Shown: piece by piece, positions 9,604 to 18,871 of the stretch | Layout: each line of letters starts with the position of its first letter | How positions within the stretch are numbered: the first letter of the stretch is position 1 | Origin: Bordetella parapertussis | Lineage (GTDB): Bacteria > Pseudomonadota > Gammaproteobacteria > Burkholderiales > Burkholderiaceae_C | Direction of reading: 5' to 3' | Assembly: GCA_945888535.1 (NCBI GenBank) | Contig: CAMDAN010000004.1 | Span: 1-54,673, forward strand | DNA: 54,673 nt | Made by a program: the position numbers and the translations under genes | The notes under the pieces: model-generated | Databases searched by the model: none | Told to the model about the DNA's origin: nothing | Seen by the model: only the letters and a program-made list of their open reading frames with translations

Positions 9604-12600
9604 ATGAGTACTACCTCCCTTAAAGTTGAACAACCTGGCTTGGACAGCCTGTCTAAATCGTTTGAGCCTGCTGCGCTCGAAGCCCATTGGGGACCTGAAT
9701 GGGAAAAACGGGGCTACGGCATCGCGGGCTTTCGGGGAACGCAATCACCCAAAGAAAACGCACCCAATTTTGCGATTCAACTCCCGCCGCCCAACGTCAC
9801 GGGCACTTTGCACATGGGCCACGCGTTTAACCAAACCATCATGGACAGCCTCACCCGCTACCACCGGATGGCGGGCTTCAACACCGCGTGGATTCCCGGA
9901 ACCGACCATGCCGGCATCGCCACCCAAATCGTCGTAGAGCGCCAATTGCAAAGCCAAGGCATCAGCCGCCACGACATGGGGCCGACACCGTTTGAGGCAC
10001 GCAAGAATTTTGTGAGCAAGGTGTGGGAGTGGAAAGAACAGTCCGGCAACACCATCACCACGCAAATGCGCCGCATGGGCGACAGCGTGGACTGGAGCCG
10101 TGAATATTTCACGATGGATCCGAAGCTGTCCACCACCGTCACTGAAACCTTTGTTCAGTTGTACCAACAAGGGCTTATCTACCGGGGTAAGCGCTTGGTG
10201 AACTGGGACCCGGTTTTACAAAGCGCCGTTAGCGATTTAGAAGTCGAGAGTACCGAGTCCGAGGGCAAGATGCACTACATCTTGTACCCGTTCGCTAACG
10301 GCGAGCAGTTGATTGATGGTGTCAAGCAAAAAGGCATGACGATTGCCACGACCCGTCCAGAAACCATGATGGCCGATGGCGCGCTGGCAGTGCACCCCGA
10401 AGACGAGCGTTACAAACATCTGGTGGGTCAGATGGTGGATCTGCCGCTATGCGACCGCCAAATTCCCATCATTGCCGATGACTTCGTAGACCCCGCCTTT
10501 GGCTCGGGTTGCGTCAAGATCACGGGCGCACATGACTTCAACGACTACGCCTGCGCCCAGCGCCACGGCTTGCCACTCATTACCATCTTCACCTTAGACG
10601 CGAAGGTCAATGAAAACGGCCCTGCCGCCTACCAAGGCCTGGACCGCTTCGTAGCCCGCAAAGCCGTGAACCGCGACCTCGAAGCCATGGGTTTGATGCT
10701 GGAGATCAAAGCCCACAAAATGATGCTTCCCATCTGCGCCCGCACCGGCCAAGTGGTGGAACCCATGCTGACCGACCAGTGGTTTATTGCCATGAACAAA
10801 GTCAGCGACCAAGACCCCAGCGGCAAGAGCATCGCTCAAAAAGCGATTGATGCGGTTCAGTCTGGTGAAGTGACTTTTGTTCCTGAAAACTGGGTCAACA
10901 CCTACAACCAGTGGATGAACAATATCCAAGACTGGTGCATCAGCAGACAACTCTGGTGGGGACACCAAATCCCCGCGTGGTACGACGAAGACGGCAATGT
11001 CATCGTCGCTCGCAACGAAGCCGAGGCCCAAGCCCAAGCGCCAGGAAAAACATTGCGGCGCGATGAAGACGTACTCGACACTTGGTACTCCAGCGCACTC
11101 GTACCTTTCAGCACCATGGGTTGGAGCAATGTAGCCAACGAGCATGCCGAAACCGGTAGCAGCGATTTGGCGAGCGCAGCGAGTATGAGCAAGACCGGTT
11201 CCGGCATGCTCGCTGGCGGCCCCAACAGCGACTACAACCTGTACTTACCAAGTAGCGTCCTAGTCACCGGCTACGACATCATCTTCTTCTGGGTCGCCCG
11301 AATGATCATGATGACCACGCACTTTACCGGCCGAGTGCCGTTCAAGCACGTTTACATCCACGGCTTGGTGCGGGATGCGCAAGGTAAAAAAATGAGCAAG
11401 TCTGAGGGCAATGTGTTGGACCCTGTCGATCTGATTGATGGCATCGCCTTGGAGCCTTTGCTTGAAAAACGCTCACAAGGATTACGCAAACCCGAAACCG
11501 CACCGCAAGTCAAAAAGAACACCCAAAAAGAATTCCCCGAAGGCATTCCCGCTTACGGCGCCGACGCTTTGCGTTTCACTTTTGCCGCGCTCGCGTCTTT
11601 AGGCCGCAGCATCAACTTTGACAGCAAACGCTGCGAAGGCTATCGCAACTTTTGCAACAAGCTCTGGAACGCTACCCGCTTTGTGTTGATGAACTGCGAA
11701 GGACAAGACTGTGGCTTGAAAGAGCACACCAAAGCAGAATGCGTTGTCGGCGGTCCGGCCCACGGCTATCTCGACTTTAGCCAGTCCGACCGCTGGATTG
11801 CTTCGCGGCTGCAGCGCGTGGAAGCTGAGGTTGCCAAAGGCTTTGCGGAATACCGCCTAGATAACGTGGCCAATACGATTTACGAATTTGTGTGGAACGA
11901 ATTTTGTGACTGGTACCTTGAAATTGCCAAAGTGCAAATCAACAACGGAACCCCAGAACAACAGCGCGCCACCCGCAGAACCTTGATCCGTACGCTGGAA
12001 ACGATTTTGCGATTAGCGCACCCAGTCATTCCGTTCATTACCGAAGAGTTATGGCAAAAGGTCGCTCCTGTGGCTGGGCGTGCAGGCCCATCCGTCAGTA
12101 TTGCGGCCTACCCAGTCAGCCAACCCGAGCGTATCGATGAAGCCGCAGAAGCCCATGTCGCCCGACTCAAACAACTGGTTGACGCATGCCGAAACCTTCG
12201 CGGTGAAATGAATGTGTCCCCCGCCACCCGGTTGCCCTTGTTTGTCTTAACCCACAGCAGCGCAGAAACGGAATTTTGGAAGGCCACTGCGCCGGTCTTG
12301 CAAGCCTTGGCTAAGCTCAATGAGGTGCGCTTGTTTGAAGACGAAGCGGCGTGGTCTCAAGCCGCACAGGCCGCACCGGTCGCGATGGTTGGGGATGCTC
12401 GCATCTGCCTGCATATGGAAATTGATCTGGCCGCCGAGAAAATTCGCCTGGGTAAAGAAGTCTTACGCCTAGAAGGTGAAATTGCCAAAGCCCAAGGCAA
12501 GTTGTCTAACGAAGCCTTTGTTGCGAAAGCGCCCCCTGCGGTGATTGACCAAGAGCGCAAGCGTATGGCCGATTTTGCTGAGACGGTAACGAAGTTGCAG

Positions 12601-12624
12601 GAGCAGTTAAAGCGACTGGGTTAA
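9604..12624 (+). CDS. valS: Valyl-tRNA synthetase
   Basis: This class I aminoacyl-tRNA synthetase has 1006 residues from ATG 9604. The HIGH-type motif reads HMGH at residues 70-73, and the KMSKS loop is at 596-600, within [20 protein letters not shown]. Between them lies the editing (CP1) domain with [17 protein letters not shown] and the conserved [17 protein letters not shown]. An anticodon-binding domain and the C-terminal coiled-coil tail ([19 protein letters not shown]), typical of bacterial ValS, complete the protein. An in-frame ATG at 9571 would add eleven residues. Neither start has a convincing Shine-Dalgarno, and [10 protein letters not shown] is preferred by length. The gene is slightly longer than E. 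coli ValS because of a spacer after KMSKS near residues 615-650. Confidence 0.95.
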   Translation: MSTTSLKVEQPGLDSLSKSFEPAALEAHWGPEWEKRGYGIAGFRGTQSPKENAPNFAIQLPPPNVTGTLHMGHAFNQTIMDSLTRYHRMAGFNTAWIPGTDHAGIATQIVVERQLQSQGISRHDMGPTPFEARKNFVSKVWEWKEQSGNTITTQMRRMGDSVDWSREYFTMDPKLSTTVTETFVQLYQQGLIYRGKRLVNWDPVLQSAVSDLEVESTESEGKMHYILYPFANGEQLIDGVKQKGMTIATTRPETMMADGALAVHPEDERYKHLVGQMVDLPLCDRQIPIIADDFVDPAFGSGCVKITGAHDFNDYACAQRHGLPLITIFTLDAKVNENGPAAYQGLDRFVARKAVNRDLEAMGLMLEIKAHKMMLPICARTGQVVEPMLTDQWFIAMNKVSDQDPSGKSIAQKAIDAVQSGEVTFVPENWVNTYNQWMNNIQDWCISRQLWWGHQIPAWYDEDGNVIVARNEAEAQAQAPGKTLRRDEDVLDTWYSSALVPFSTMGWSNVANEHAETGSSDLASAASMSKTGSGMLAGGPNSDYNLYLPSSVLVTGYDIIFFWVARMIMMTTHFTGRVPFKHVYIHGLVRDAQGKKMSKSEGNVLDPVDLIDGIALEPLLEKRSQGLRKPETAPQVKKNTQKEFPEGIPAYGADALRFTFAALASLGRSINFDSKRCEGYRNFCNKLWNATRFVLMNCEGQDCGLKEHTKAECVVGGPAHGYLDFSQSDRWIASRLQRVEAEVAKGFAEYRLDNVANTIYEFVWNEFCDWYLEIAKVQINNGTPEQQRATRRTLIRTLETILRLAHPVIPFITEELWQKVAPVAGRAGPSVSIAAYPVSQPERIDEAAEAHVARLKQLVDACRNLRGEMNVSPATRLPLFVLTHSSAETEFWKATAPVLQALAKLNEVRLFEDEAAWSQAAQAAPVAMVGDARICLHMEIDLAAEKIRLGKEVLRLEGEIAKAQGKLSNEAFVAKAPPAVIDQERKRMADFAETVTKLQEQLKRLG

Positions 12625-12642
12625 AGGTTAAGGCCTAAGACT

Positions 12643-12882
12643 TTAGCGCCGACGCATCACGTGAGTATGTTCTGCGCCTAGGGTTTGCTGCTCCAATAAA
12701 GTATTTCCGGTTTGCTTGGCAAAGGCTTGGAAATCCCGAATAGAGCCCGCGTCGGTGGAAACCACCTTGAGTACTTGACCGCTGACCATTTCCGACAAGG
12801 CTTTTTTGGCCTTCAGGATGGGAAGCGGGCAATTCAAGCCGCGGGTATCAATTTCTTTGTCAATGGTGAATTCAGGCTGCAT
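12643..12882 (-). CDS. TusA-family sulfur carrier protein
   Basis: This is a 79-residue protein of the TusA/SirA/YedF family. The CPxP motif lies at residues 18-21 (RGLNCPLPILKAKKAL); the cysteine at 18 would carry the persulfide in sulfur relay, for example to tRNA thiolation or molybdenum cofactor synthesis. The ATG at 12880-12882 gives the standard family N-terminus; the frame upstream runs into the nudix gene. It is the last gene of a leftward trio, cysM-nudix-tusA-like, and converges with valS. Co-location with cysteine synthase B suits a role in sulfur handling, though that is inference. Confidence 0.85.
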   Translation of the reverse strand: MQPEFTIDKEIDTRGLNCPLPILKAKKALSEMVSGQVLKVVSTDAGSIRDFQAFAKQTGNTLLEQQTLGAEHTHVMRRR

Positions 12883-12905
12883 GGTTGACGTTGGGTGGGT
12901 GTGAT

Positions 12906-13460
12906 TCAGTCGTTCGATTCTGGCACTGCTTCTTGCGGTTTCGGCCATTCAATAAATTCAGGCGTGAACCCCTTTGAAGTGAGCCAATCTGCCAAGGCGT
13001 AGCCTGTTCCAGACGGCCAGCATTTCAAATTTTCCGGGGCAACCATTCGGTAATCTACCAATTCAGGCGAGAGCCGAACCTCGCCGTGGCACACCGCATG
13101 AAATGCGATGATGACTTGGTTCATTCTTTGAAAGTCATAGACACCGATCAAGTTTAACGAATCAGTTGTTAAGTTAGTTTCTTCTGCGATCTCCCGGGCA
13201 ATGCCTTCTTGCGCTGTCTCGCCAGCCTCCATAAAACCAGTGATCAAGGCGTACATTTTTCCCGGCCACGCGGCGTTGCGTGCTAACAGAATTTTCCCAT
13301 CGACCTCCACCACAGCTGCTAACACAGGGGTCGGGTTGTTCCAATGGGTGTAGCTGCAAGACGGGCATCGCAAGCGCAATTTATCTCCACCATCTTCGGC
13401 TTGGCTGATCCAAGCCAAGGTAGCAGCACATTGCGGGCAGAATTTAAATTCATTACTCAT
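12906..13460 (-). CDS. NUDIX hydrolase with N-terminal zinc ribbon
   Basis: This 184-residue protein combines a zinc ribbon (Cys 8, 11, 32 and 35, as CPQC and CPSC) with a Nudix domain. The Nudix box at residues 75-97 reads GFMEAGETAQEGIARE and then IAEETNL, retaining the metal-binding REUxEE core. The arrangement resembles the C-terminal half of NADH pyrophosphatase NudC, so an NAD(H), nucleoside-diphosphate or related substrate is plausible, but the NudC-specific SQPWPFPxS tag is not evident. The ATG at 13458-13460 starts MSNEFKFCPQC; longer frames run into cysM. It follows cysM by 17 bases and is probably cotranscribed. Confidence 0.82.
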   Translation of the reverse strand: MSNEFKFCPQCAATLAWISQAEDGGDKLRLRCPSCSYTHWNNPTPVLAAVVEVDGKILLARNAAWPGKMYALITGFMEAGETAQEGIAREIAEETNLTTDSLNLIGVYDFQRMNQVIIAFHAVCHGEVRLSPELVDYRMVAPENLKCWPSGTGYALADWLTSKGFTPEFIEWPKPQEAVPESND

Positions 13461-13477
13461 CGTTTGATGTCTCGGCT

Positions 13478-14380
13478 TTAAGCGGGGAACACGCCGGTTG
13501 AAAGGTAGCGGTCGCCGCGATCGCATACGATAAACACGATGGTTGCGTTGGATTCGCGCTTGGAAATTTCTTGTGCCACCCAGCACGCCCCAGCGGCTGA
13601 AATACCCGCAAAAATACCCTCCTCGCGAGCCATGCGTCGGCACATCGTTTCTGCATCGTCTTGGCTGACATAAACGAGCTCGTCAACGTTGGCAGGATCG
13701 TAAATCTTGGGAAGATATGCCTGTGGCCATTTTCGAATACCTGGGATGCGCGAGCCCTCAGAAGGTTGGGCACCAATGATTCGGATAGCTGGGTTTTTTT
13801 CTTTTAAATACTTAGACACGCCCGTGATGGTGCCTGTGGTGCCCATAGCGCTGACAAAGTGGGTGATTTTCCCTGCTGTATCAGTCCAAATTTCTGGGCC
13901 TGTGGTTTCGTAATGAATGCGAGGGTTATCCATGTTGGCAAATTGGTCTAAGACATGGCCCTTGCCTTCGGATTTCATCCTTTCTGCCAAATCACGCGCA
14001 TGTTCCATCCCGCCGCTCTTGGGGGTCAGAATCAATTCCGCCCCAAAGGCCTTCATGGTCTGAACGCGCTCGATGGATAAGTCCTCGGGCATGATGAGGA
14101 CCATTCGATATCCCTTGATGGCCGCAGCCATCGCAAGCGCAATTCCCGTATTGCCAGAAGTTGCTTCAATCAAGGTGTCGCCGGGTTGAATCTCGCCGCG
14201 CTCTTCGGCCCGTTGAATCATGGACAAGGCAGGCCGATCTTTGACCGAGCCGGCGGGGTTATTTCCCTCAAGTTTCCCAAGCACAATATTGTGGCGTGAC
14301 GCGCTGGCTTCAGAGCCAATGCGCTGCAAAGCAACCACAGGCGTTTTTCCAATAACGTTTTCTAAAGTAGGGTAAATCAT
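13478..14380 (-). CDS. cysM: Cysteine synthase B (O-acetylserine sulfhydrylase CysM)
   Basis: This 300-residue PLP enzyme makes cysteine from O-acetylserine and sulfide or thiosulfate. Lysine 47 in NNPAGSVKDRPA is the Schiff-base residue. The TSGNTG substrate loop and the glycine-rich phosphate-binding GTTGTITG follow. The shorter length and the KLEGNNPAGSVKDR sequence favour CysM over CysK. It heads a leftward group with the nudix and TusA-like genes and is divergent from the small exported protein at 14437; the 56-base gap between them must hold both promoters. Confidence 0.93.
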   Translation of the reverse strand: MIYPTLENVIGKTPVVALQRIGSEASASRHNIVLGKLEGNNPAGSVKDRPALSMIQRAEERGEIQPGDTLIEATSGNTGIALAMAAAIKGYRMVLIMPEDLSIERVQTMKAFGAELILTPKSGGMEHARDLAERMKSEGKGHVLDQFANMDNPRIHYETTGPEIWTDTAGKITHFVSAMGTTGTITGVSKYLKEKNPAIRIIGAQPSEGSRIPGIRKWPQAYLPKIYDPANVDELVYVSQDDAETMCRRMAREEGIFAGISAAGACWVAQEISKRESNATIVFIVCDRGDRYLSTGVFPA

Positions 14381-14436
14381 GCGCTTAAATGTGCCACAAT
14401 TTTCAAAGTAACTAAAACCCGTAAAGTGATGACCTT

Positions 14437-14760
14437 ATGACGCAGCCTACGTATCCCTCAAAAAGCCCCGCTTGGCACATCTTGCTTCTAGCCGCAGTGG
14501 CGATACTCCCCACTTTGTCCTTCGCACAAATGAAGCCCAAAATCTACAAAGTGATTGATACCCAATGCGATATTTCAGAGCAAGAAATCGCCACGGGCGG
14601 GCAATTTGTTTGCCACTATATTTGCCGTGATGAAGGAAAGAGTAAGGCCGCTGTGGTTTATAGCAATTCCGGTTCAGGTAAATGCCGAACTCCCATCCCA
14701 AGAAAAATCAAAGTTCCAGTGGAAGATGTGAAAAAGGTTGAGCCTCCAAAGGGGCACTGA
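14437..14760 (+). CDS. Small exported protein of unknown function
   Basis: This 107-residue protein has an N-terminal signal peptide (hydrophobic HILLLAAVAILPTLSFA, with likely cleavage after SFA). The mature part has four cysteines (TQCDIS, FVCHYICRD, GKCRTP), which could make two disulfides in the periplasm, and it ends in a lysine- and proline-rich tail. I do not recognise the family. It is divergent from cysM and lies about 90 bases before tRNA-Leu. It resembles the small exported protein at 4128 only in general build. Confidence 0.6.
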   Translation: MTQPTYPSKSPAWHILLLAAVAILPTLSFAQMKPKIYKVIDTQCDISEQEIATGGQFVCHYICRDEGKSKAAVVYSNSGSGKCRTPIPRKIKVPVEDVKKVEPPKGH

Positions 14761-14850
14761 GGAGATAAGGGAAGCTCCCACTCGAATAATTTTTTCGGTT
14801 CTCAATATTTCCTCTGATCTGTGACATAATTTAGGGCTTCGCAAGATACT

Positions 14851-14935
14851 GCCCGGGTGGTGAAATTGGTAGACTCAGGGGACTCAAAATCCCCCGCCGC
14901 AAGGCGTGCCGGTTCGAGTCCGGCCCCGGGCACCA
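14851..14935 (+). tRNA. tRNA-Leu (anticodon CAA)
   Basis: This is a complete type II tRNA of 85 bases with encoded CCA. The acceptor stem is GCCCGGG at 14851-14857 paired with CCCGGGC at 14925-14931, then A and CCA. The anticodon stem GGGGA/TCCCC encloses loop CTCAAAA, giving anticodon CAA, which reads UUG. A long variable arm (around CGCCGCAAGGCG) and the T-loop GGTTCGAGTCC confirm leucine identity class. Confidence 0.97.
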
Positions 14936-14971
14936 TTTGACAATATCAGATGGCCTCACGACCTAACATGG

Positions 14972-15004
14972 ACCTGCTCTCTCATTGGGACAGCAGGTTT
15001 TTTG
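14972..15004 (+). terminator. Rho-independent terminator after tRNA-Leu
   Basis: ACCTGCT at 14972-14978 pairs with AGCAGGT at 14992-14998, and the second arm runs straight into a T-run ending at 15004. It is placed correctly to end the tRNA transcript and may also block read-through toward the convergent paa operon. Confidence 0.8.
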
Positions 15005-15061
15005 TTGTCTGAAACTGTCCTGTCCAAGTAGGAATTAGTTCCAACGGCATTAATATTTTCT

Positions 15062-15080
15062 AACGAGGGTTACCCTCGTT
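15062..15080 (-). promoter_or_regulatory. Perfect 9-bp inverted repeat over the paaY stop codon
   Basis: AACGAGGGT and ACCCTCGTT flank a single central base. In the paaY transcript this folds into an eight-pair hairpin whose loop is the UAA stop codon itself. The downstream bases (AGAAAATATT on the minus strand) are not a proper T-run, so it may be a 3'-end stabilising hairpin or a weak terminator for the operon. Confidence 0.5.
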
Positions 15081-15672
15081 TAGTCGCGATCAACGGTTTG
15101 ACTAAGGGTGCCTTGACGGTAGGTCGGTTTGCTTCAGCGTGTGCCAAAGGCTGCACTTCCTGCATCGTAGCCAGACAGCGTTTAGTTAAATCTTGGTACG
15201 TCTCAGTGCCGTTGCGCTTCCATGCCACTTCGTCGTCTTTTACCAAACGAATAACTTTGGCTGGCACGCCCGCAACAAGGGTTTGCTCCGCAACGCGCAT
15301 ACCCGCGGGCACAAAGGCGCAGGCAGCCACAATAGCGCGTTCGCCTACCTCGGCCTCGTCCATCACCACCGCATTCATCCCTACCAAAGCGTCTCGGCGC
15401 ACGGTGCAGCTGTGCAACACCGCACCGTGGCCGATATGGCCATTTTCCTCGACCAGGGTGTCCTGCTGCGGGAAACCGTGCATGACGCAGTTGTCCTGCA
15501 CATTGGCTCCTGCCAGCAGCACGATACGACCGAAGTCACCACGTAGGCTGGCGTTAGGACCGACGTAGCAATTGGGGCCGATGTGGACATCACCTATTAG
15601 CACGGCCGTCGGATGGACATAAGCGCTGGGGTCTACCACTGGGATGACCCCCTCGATGGAATAGCAGGGCAT
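15070..15672 (-). CDS. paaY: PaaY, hexapeptide-repeat thioesterase-like protein
   Basis: This 200-residue left-handed beta-helix protein of the gamma-carbonic-anhydrase fold has repeated hexapeptides (for example [18 protein letters not shown] and later HIGHGA, LVGMNA) over residues 12-150. PaaY homologues hydrolyse dead-end CoA thioesters such as 2-hydroxycyclohepta-1,4,6-triene-1-formyl-CoA, releasing CoA when ring cleavage stalls. The N-terminal [20 protein letters not shown] matches PaaY rather than generic YrdA. It is the last gene of the 18-gene leftward paa unit, six bases after paaZ. Confidence 0.9.
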   Translation of the reverse strand: MPCYSIEGVIPVVDPSAYVHPTAVLIGDVHIGPNCYVGPNASLRGDFGRIVLLAGANVQDNCVMHGFPQQDTLVEENGHIGHGAVLHSCTVRRDALVGMNAVVMDEAEVGERAIVAACAFVPAGMRVAEQTLVAGVPAKVIRLVKDDEVAWKRNGTETYQDLTKRCLATMQEVQPLAHAEANRPTVKAPLVKPLIATKRG

Positions 15673-15678
15673 AGCCGC

Positions 15679-17718
15679 TTATGTCCGCTTGGCCACCAGC
15701 GTCAGGATGTCGTAACTCGCCACGAGCTCGCCGAGCTGGTTGGTGACTTCAACATCCCACGCGACCACGCCCTGACCTACGCCTTTGGCATCCACTTTGT
15801 TGCGATCTATCTTGCGTTTTGCAGTCAAGCGGGCCTGGATGGTGTCGCCAATGCCAACGGGTTTCACAAAGCGCAGTGTGTCGAGTCCGTAGTTGGCCAA
15901 TACTGGGCCGGGTGCCGGAGACACAAACAAGCCGGCCGCTGCTGACAACACAAAGTAGCCATGCGCAATCCGCTTACCAAACGGGGAATCCTTGGCCGCT
16001 TCTTCGTCAAAGTGCATATAAAAGTAATCGCCTGAAATTCCACCAAAAGCCACAATATCGGCCTCGCCAACAGTGCGTCTGTGGGTAAGCAGGGAGTCGC
16101 CAATTTTCAAATCTTCAAAGTAACTGCGAAATGGATGGACAACCGTTTCGTTCACCTTGGCACCGCGCACGTGCTCGCCGGTGACGGCGGCCAACATGGT
16201 GGGTGAGCCTTGCACGGCTGCACGCTGCAGATAGTGCTTCACAGCGCGCAGGCCACCCAGTTCCTCGCCACCACCAGCGCGGCCAGGCCCGCCGTGTTTG
16301 AGTGTGGGCAATGGCGAGCCGTGCCCGGTGGATTCGACTGCGGCTTCGCGGTCCAAAATGTGCAGGCGACCGTGCCACGCCGCCATGGCCGGAATCGCCT
16401 TGGCTGCAACGGCCGCATCTTTTGTGACCAGTGTGGCGACCAGGCTACCCTGACCGCGCGCGGCCAAAGCCAACGCTTCGTCGAATTCTTCGTAGGCCAT
16501 CACTGTGCTGACCGGGCCGAAGGCTTCCACGTTGTGCACCGAATCCACGTCCACCGGCTTACGGCAAGCCAGGAGTGTGGGTGCGCAAAAGGCACCGTTA
16601 GAAGTCCCCTCGCCCACCCATTCGGCCTTACCACTGAATGCCAGTTCGGCATCTTTTCGCAGCAGTGCAATGCGTTCGGCAACGTCTGCCTGTTGTGCAT
16701 GCGAGGCTAGCGGACCCATGCGCACGCCTTCAACAGAGGGGTCTCCAACGGTGGTCTTGGCCAGACGGGTAGATAGCTTCTCGATCACTGCGTCCATGTG
16801 CTTTGCGGGCACGATGGCGCGGCGAATCGCGGTGCATTTTTGTCCCGCTTTGACCGTCATTTCGCGCGCCACTTCTTTCACAAACAACTCAAACTCTTCA
16901 TCATCAGGACTCACATCCGGTCCGAGGATGGCGCAGTTCAGTGAGTCAGCCTCCGCATTAAAGGGGATCGAGTTGGCGATCAGGTTGGGGTGCACGCGCA
17001 GACGCGCTGCAGTGTCGGCCGAGCCGGTGAAGGTGATTACATCTGCTCCGTTCAAACGGTTTAACAAATCTCCTGTTCCGCCGATCACCAACTGCAAGCT
17101 GCCTTCAGGAAGGATGTTTGATTGCACGATAAGGCGCATGGCCGCTTCGGTCAGATAACTGGTTGCGCTTGCAGGTTTGCCGATGCAGGGCATACCCGCC
17201 AAGAAGCTGGGCGCAAACTTTTCTAGGAGTCCCCAAATCGGAAAATTGAACGCATTGATATGCACTGCAAGACCTCCGCGAGGTACGAGCACATGGGTGC
17301 CAGAGAATCCTCCCTTTTTACCCAACGGGAACGCTGGGCCTTCGTGAACCAGATTGCCGGATGGCAGCTCGTTGCTGCCGATACTGGCGTAGGCGAAGAG
17401 CGTGCCAGCACCCCCGTCAATATCAATCCAACTGTCTACCTTGGTGGCACCGGTGTGGGCGGAAACGGCGTAGAGCTGTTCCTTGTGCTCCATCAGGTAC
17501 TTTGCAAGCGCCTTGAGACGCAAAGCGCGCTCTTGAAAATCAAGAGCCATAAGAGCGGGAAGACCCTTGCGTCGGGCGTGTTCGACGGCCTCGGCAAAGT
17601 CAATGCTTTCGGCATGGGTGTGGGAGATGGTTTTGCCATCGATAGCGCTGCGCAGCGCCGTTGCGGCCTCGGCGCCTTGCCAGCGTCCGCCAATGTAACT
17701 TTGAATCGTTTGGGTCAT
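15679..17718 (-). CDS. paaZ: PaaZ, oxepin-CoA hydrolase / 3-oxo-5,6-dehydrosuberyl-CoA semialdehyde dehydrogenase
   Basis: This is the bifunctional ring-opening enzyme, 679 residues. The N-terminal aldehyde dehydrogenase domain (about 1-510) has catalytic Glu 256 and Cys 295 (AGQKCTAIRR). The C-terminal MaoC-type hydratase domain (about 520-679) keeps the Asp and His of SGDYFYMH at residues 564 and 569. These correspond to the catalytic residues described for E. coli PaaZ, so both half-reactions should work: hydrolytic opening of oxepin-CoA, then NADP-dependent oxidation of the resulting aldehyde. It follows paaE by 23 bases and precedes paaY by six. Confidence 0.95.
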   Translation of the reverse strand: MTQTIQSYIGGRWQGAEAATALRSAIDGKTISHTHAESIDFAEAVEHARRKGLPALMALDFQERALRLKALAKYLMEHKEQLYAVSAHTGATKVDSWIDIDGGAGTLFAYASIGSNELPSGNLVHEGPAFPLGKKGGFSGTHVLVPRGGLAVHINAFNFPIWGLLEKFAPSFLAGMPCIGKPASATSYLTEAAMRLIVQSNILPEGSLQLVIGGTGDLLNRLNGADVITFTGSADTAARLRVHPNLIANSIPFNAEADSLNCAILGPDVSPDDEEFELFVKEVAREMTVKAGQKCTAIRRAIVPAKHMDAVIEKLSTRLAKTTVGDPSVEGVRMGPLASHAQQADVAERIALLRKDAELAFSGKAEWVGEGTSNGAFCAPTLLACRKPVDVDSVHNVEAFGPVSTVMAYEEFDEALALAARGQGSLVATLVTKDAAVAAKAIPAMAAWHGRLHILDREAAVESTGHGSPLPTLKHGGPGRAGGGEELGGLRAVKHYLQRAAVQGSPTMLAAVTGEHVRGAKVNETVVHPFRSYFEDLKIGDSLLTHRRTVGEADIVAFGGISGDYFYMHFDEEAAKDSPFGKRIAHGYFVLSAAAGLFVSPAPGPVLANYGLDTLRFVKPVGIGDTIQARLTAKRKIDRNKVDAKGVGQGVVAWDVEVTNQLGELVASYDILTLVAKRT

Positions 17719-17741
17719 GGTGTTTTTATAAAGGGAAAGTA

Positions 17742-18845
17742 TTAGCGTTCGTCAAAGCTGATGGTCACAGCTTCACTGGTGGGTCGCGACTGGCAACTCA
17801 GTACAAAGCCTTTGTCGGTCTCCCAGGTTTCTAGTCCGAAGTTTTTGTCCATCGCCACGCTACCGTTCATGACTTTGCAGCGGCAGGTGGCGCAGACGCC
17901 GCCCTTGCACGAAAACGGCAGGTCTAGACCGGCTGCCATAGCCGCGTCGAGCACGTGCTCATCCAAATTCATATGCAGGGCGTGGGCTTTGCCGTCTAGC
18001 ACCACCGTCAGTGCCACTTTGCCACTGGGGGGCAACTTCAGATTGGCTACAACAGCTTGGCGTGCCTCGGGTGTCAATTTCTCCAACGTAGGCGAGGTGA
18101 ATCGCTCGGTATGGATTTGTTTGCTGGGAACACCAGCATCGAGCAACGCTTTTTCGGTGACTTCAATCATGGCCTCGGGGCCACAAACAAACACCTCGTC
18201 CATACTGGCCACGGGCAGCAGCTTGTCGATGATGTGTTGCACTTTGGCTGCGTCAATGCGCCCCTCCAACAAGTCCACCTCTTGCGCTTGTCGCGAGAAA
18301 ATGTGGATCAGCGTGAGTCGGTCGGCAAAGCGGTCTTTCAGGTCTTGCAGCGCTTCGTTAAACATGACTGAGTTCATGCTGCGATTGCCATAGACCAAGG
18401 TGAACTTGGACTCGGGTTGGTCCTCTAGTGTGCTGGCCATGATGGACAGAATGGGCGTGATCCCAGAGCCTGCGGCAAAGGCAACACGGTGCAAAGCGCG
18501 CGGGCGCTTAGACACAAAACGGCCTTCTGGCGGCATCACCGCTAAGGTGTCGCCAGCCTTCAAGCTGCCTGCAGCCCAGTTTGAAAATACGCCCCCCTGC
18601 ATGGGGCGGATGCCTACCACCAGCTCCCGTTTGCGGCGCAGGTGGCTGTGTGTGGAGCAGATGGAGTAACTGCGCCGCACATCAGCACCATCAATCTTGC
18701 TGCGCAAAGTGAGGTACTGTCCGGGCTGGAAGTCAAATTTTTCAATCAGTTCTTCGGGCACGGCAAAGGCAATGGCCACCGAGCCGGCAGCCTCAGGGCT
18801 GACCCGAGCAATGCGCAAATCGTGAAATCGGGAAGATACTGTCAT
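17742..18845 (-). CDS. paaE: Phenylacetyl-CoA epoxidase reductase subunit PaaE
   Basis: This 367-residue iron-sulfur flavoprotein passes electrons from NADPH to the PaaAC oxygenase. The N-terminal ferredoxin-reductase part has the FAD-binding RRSYS motif, then an NAD(P)-binding part (AAGSGITPILSIM). The C-terminal plant-type [2Fe-2S] ferredoxin domain supplies Cys 313, 318, 321 and 351 (SCKGGVCATCRCKV ... LSCQS). Domain order and length match E. coli PaaE. It is cotranscribed with paaABCD upstream and paaZ downstream. Confidence 0.95.
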   Translation of the reverse strand: MTVSSRFHDLRIARVSPEAAGSVAIAFAVPEELIEKFDFQPGQYLTLRSKIDGADVRRSYSICSTHSHLRRKRELVVGIRPMQGGVFSNWAAGSLKAGDTLAVMPPEGRFVSKRPRALHRVAFAAGSGITPILSIMASTLEDQPESKFTLVYGNRSMNSVMFNEALQDLKDRFADRLTLIHIFSRQAQEVDLLEGRIDAAKVQHIIDKLLPVASMDEVFVCGPEAMIEVTEKALLDAGVPSKQIHTERFTSPTLEKLTPEARQAVVANLKLPPSGKVALTVVLDGKAHALHMNLDEHVLDAAMAAGLDLPFSCKGGVCATCRCKVMNGSVAMDKNFGLETWETDKGFVLSCQSRPTSEAVTISFDER

Positions 18846-18871
18846 GGTGGTGTGCGTAAGTTATGTGTGAA

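Noticed and set aside
10594..11145. A 183-codon open frame on the minus strand inside valS
   Set aside because: It lies wholly opposite conserved valS coding sequence, has no recognisable motif, and arises from strand codon bias. Several similar long antisense frames (for example 6228-6692, 38193-38726 and 45330-45893) were rejected for the same reason.
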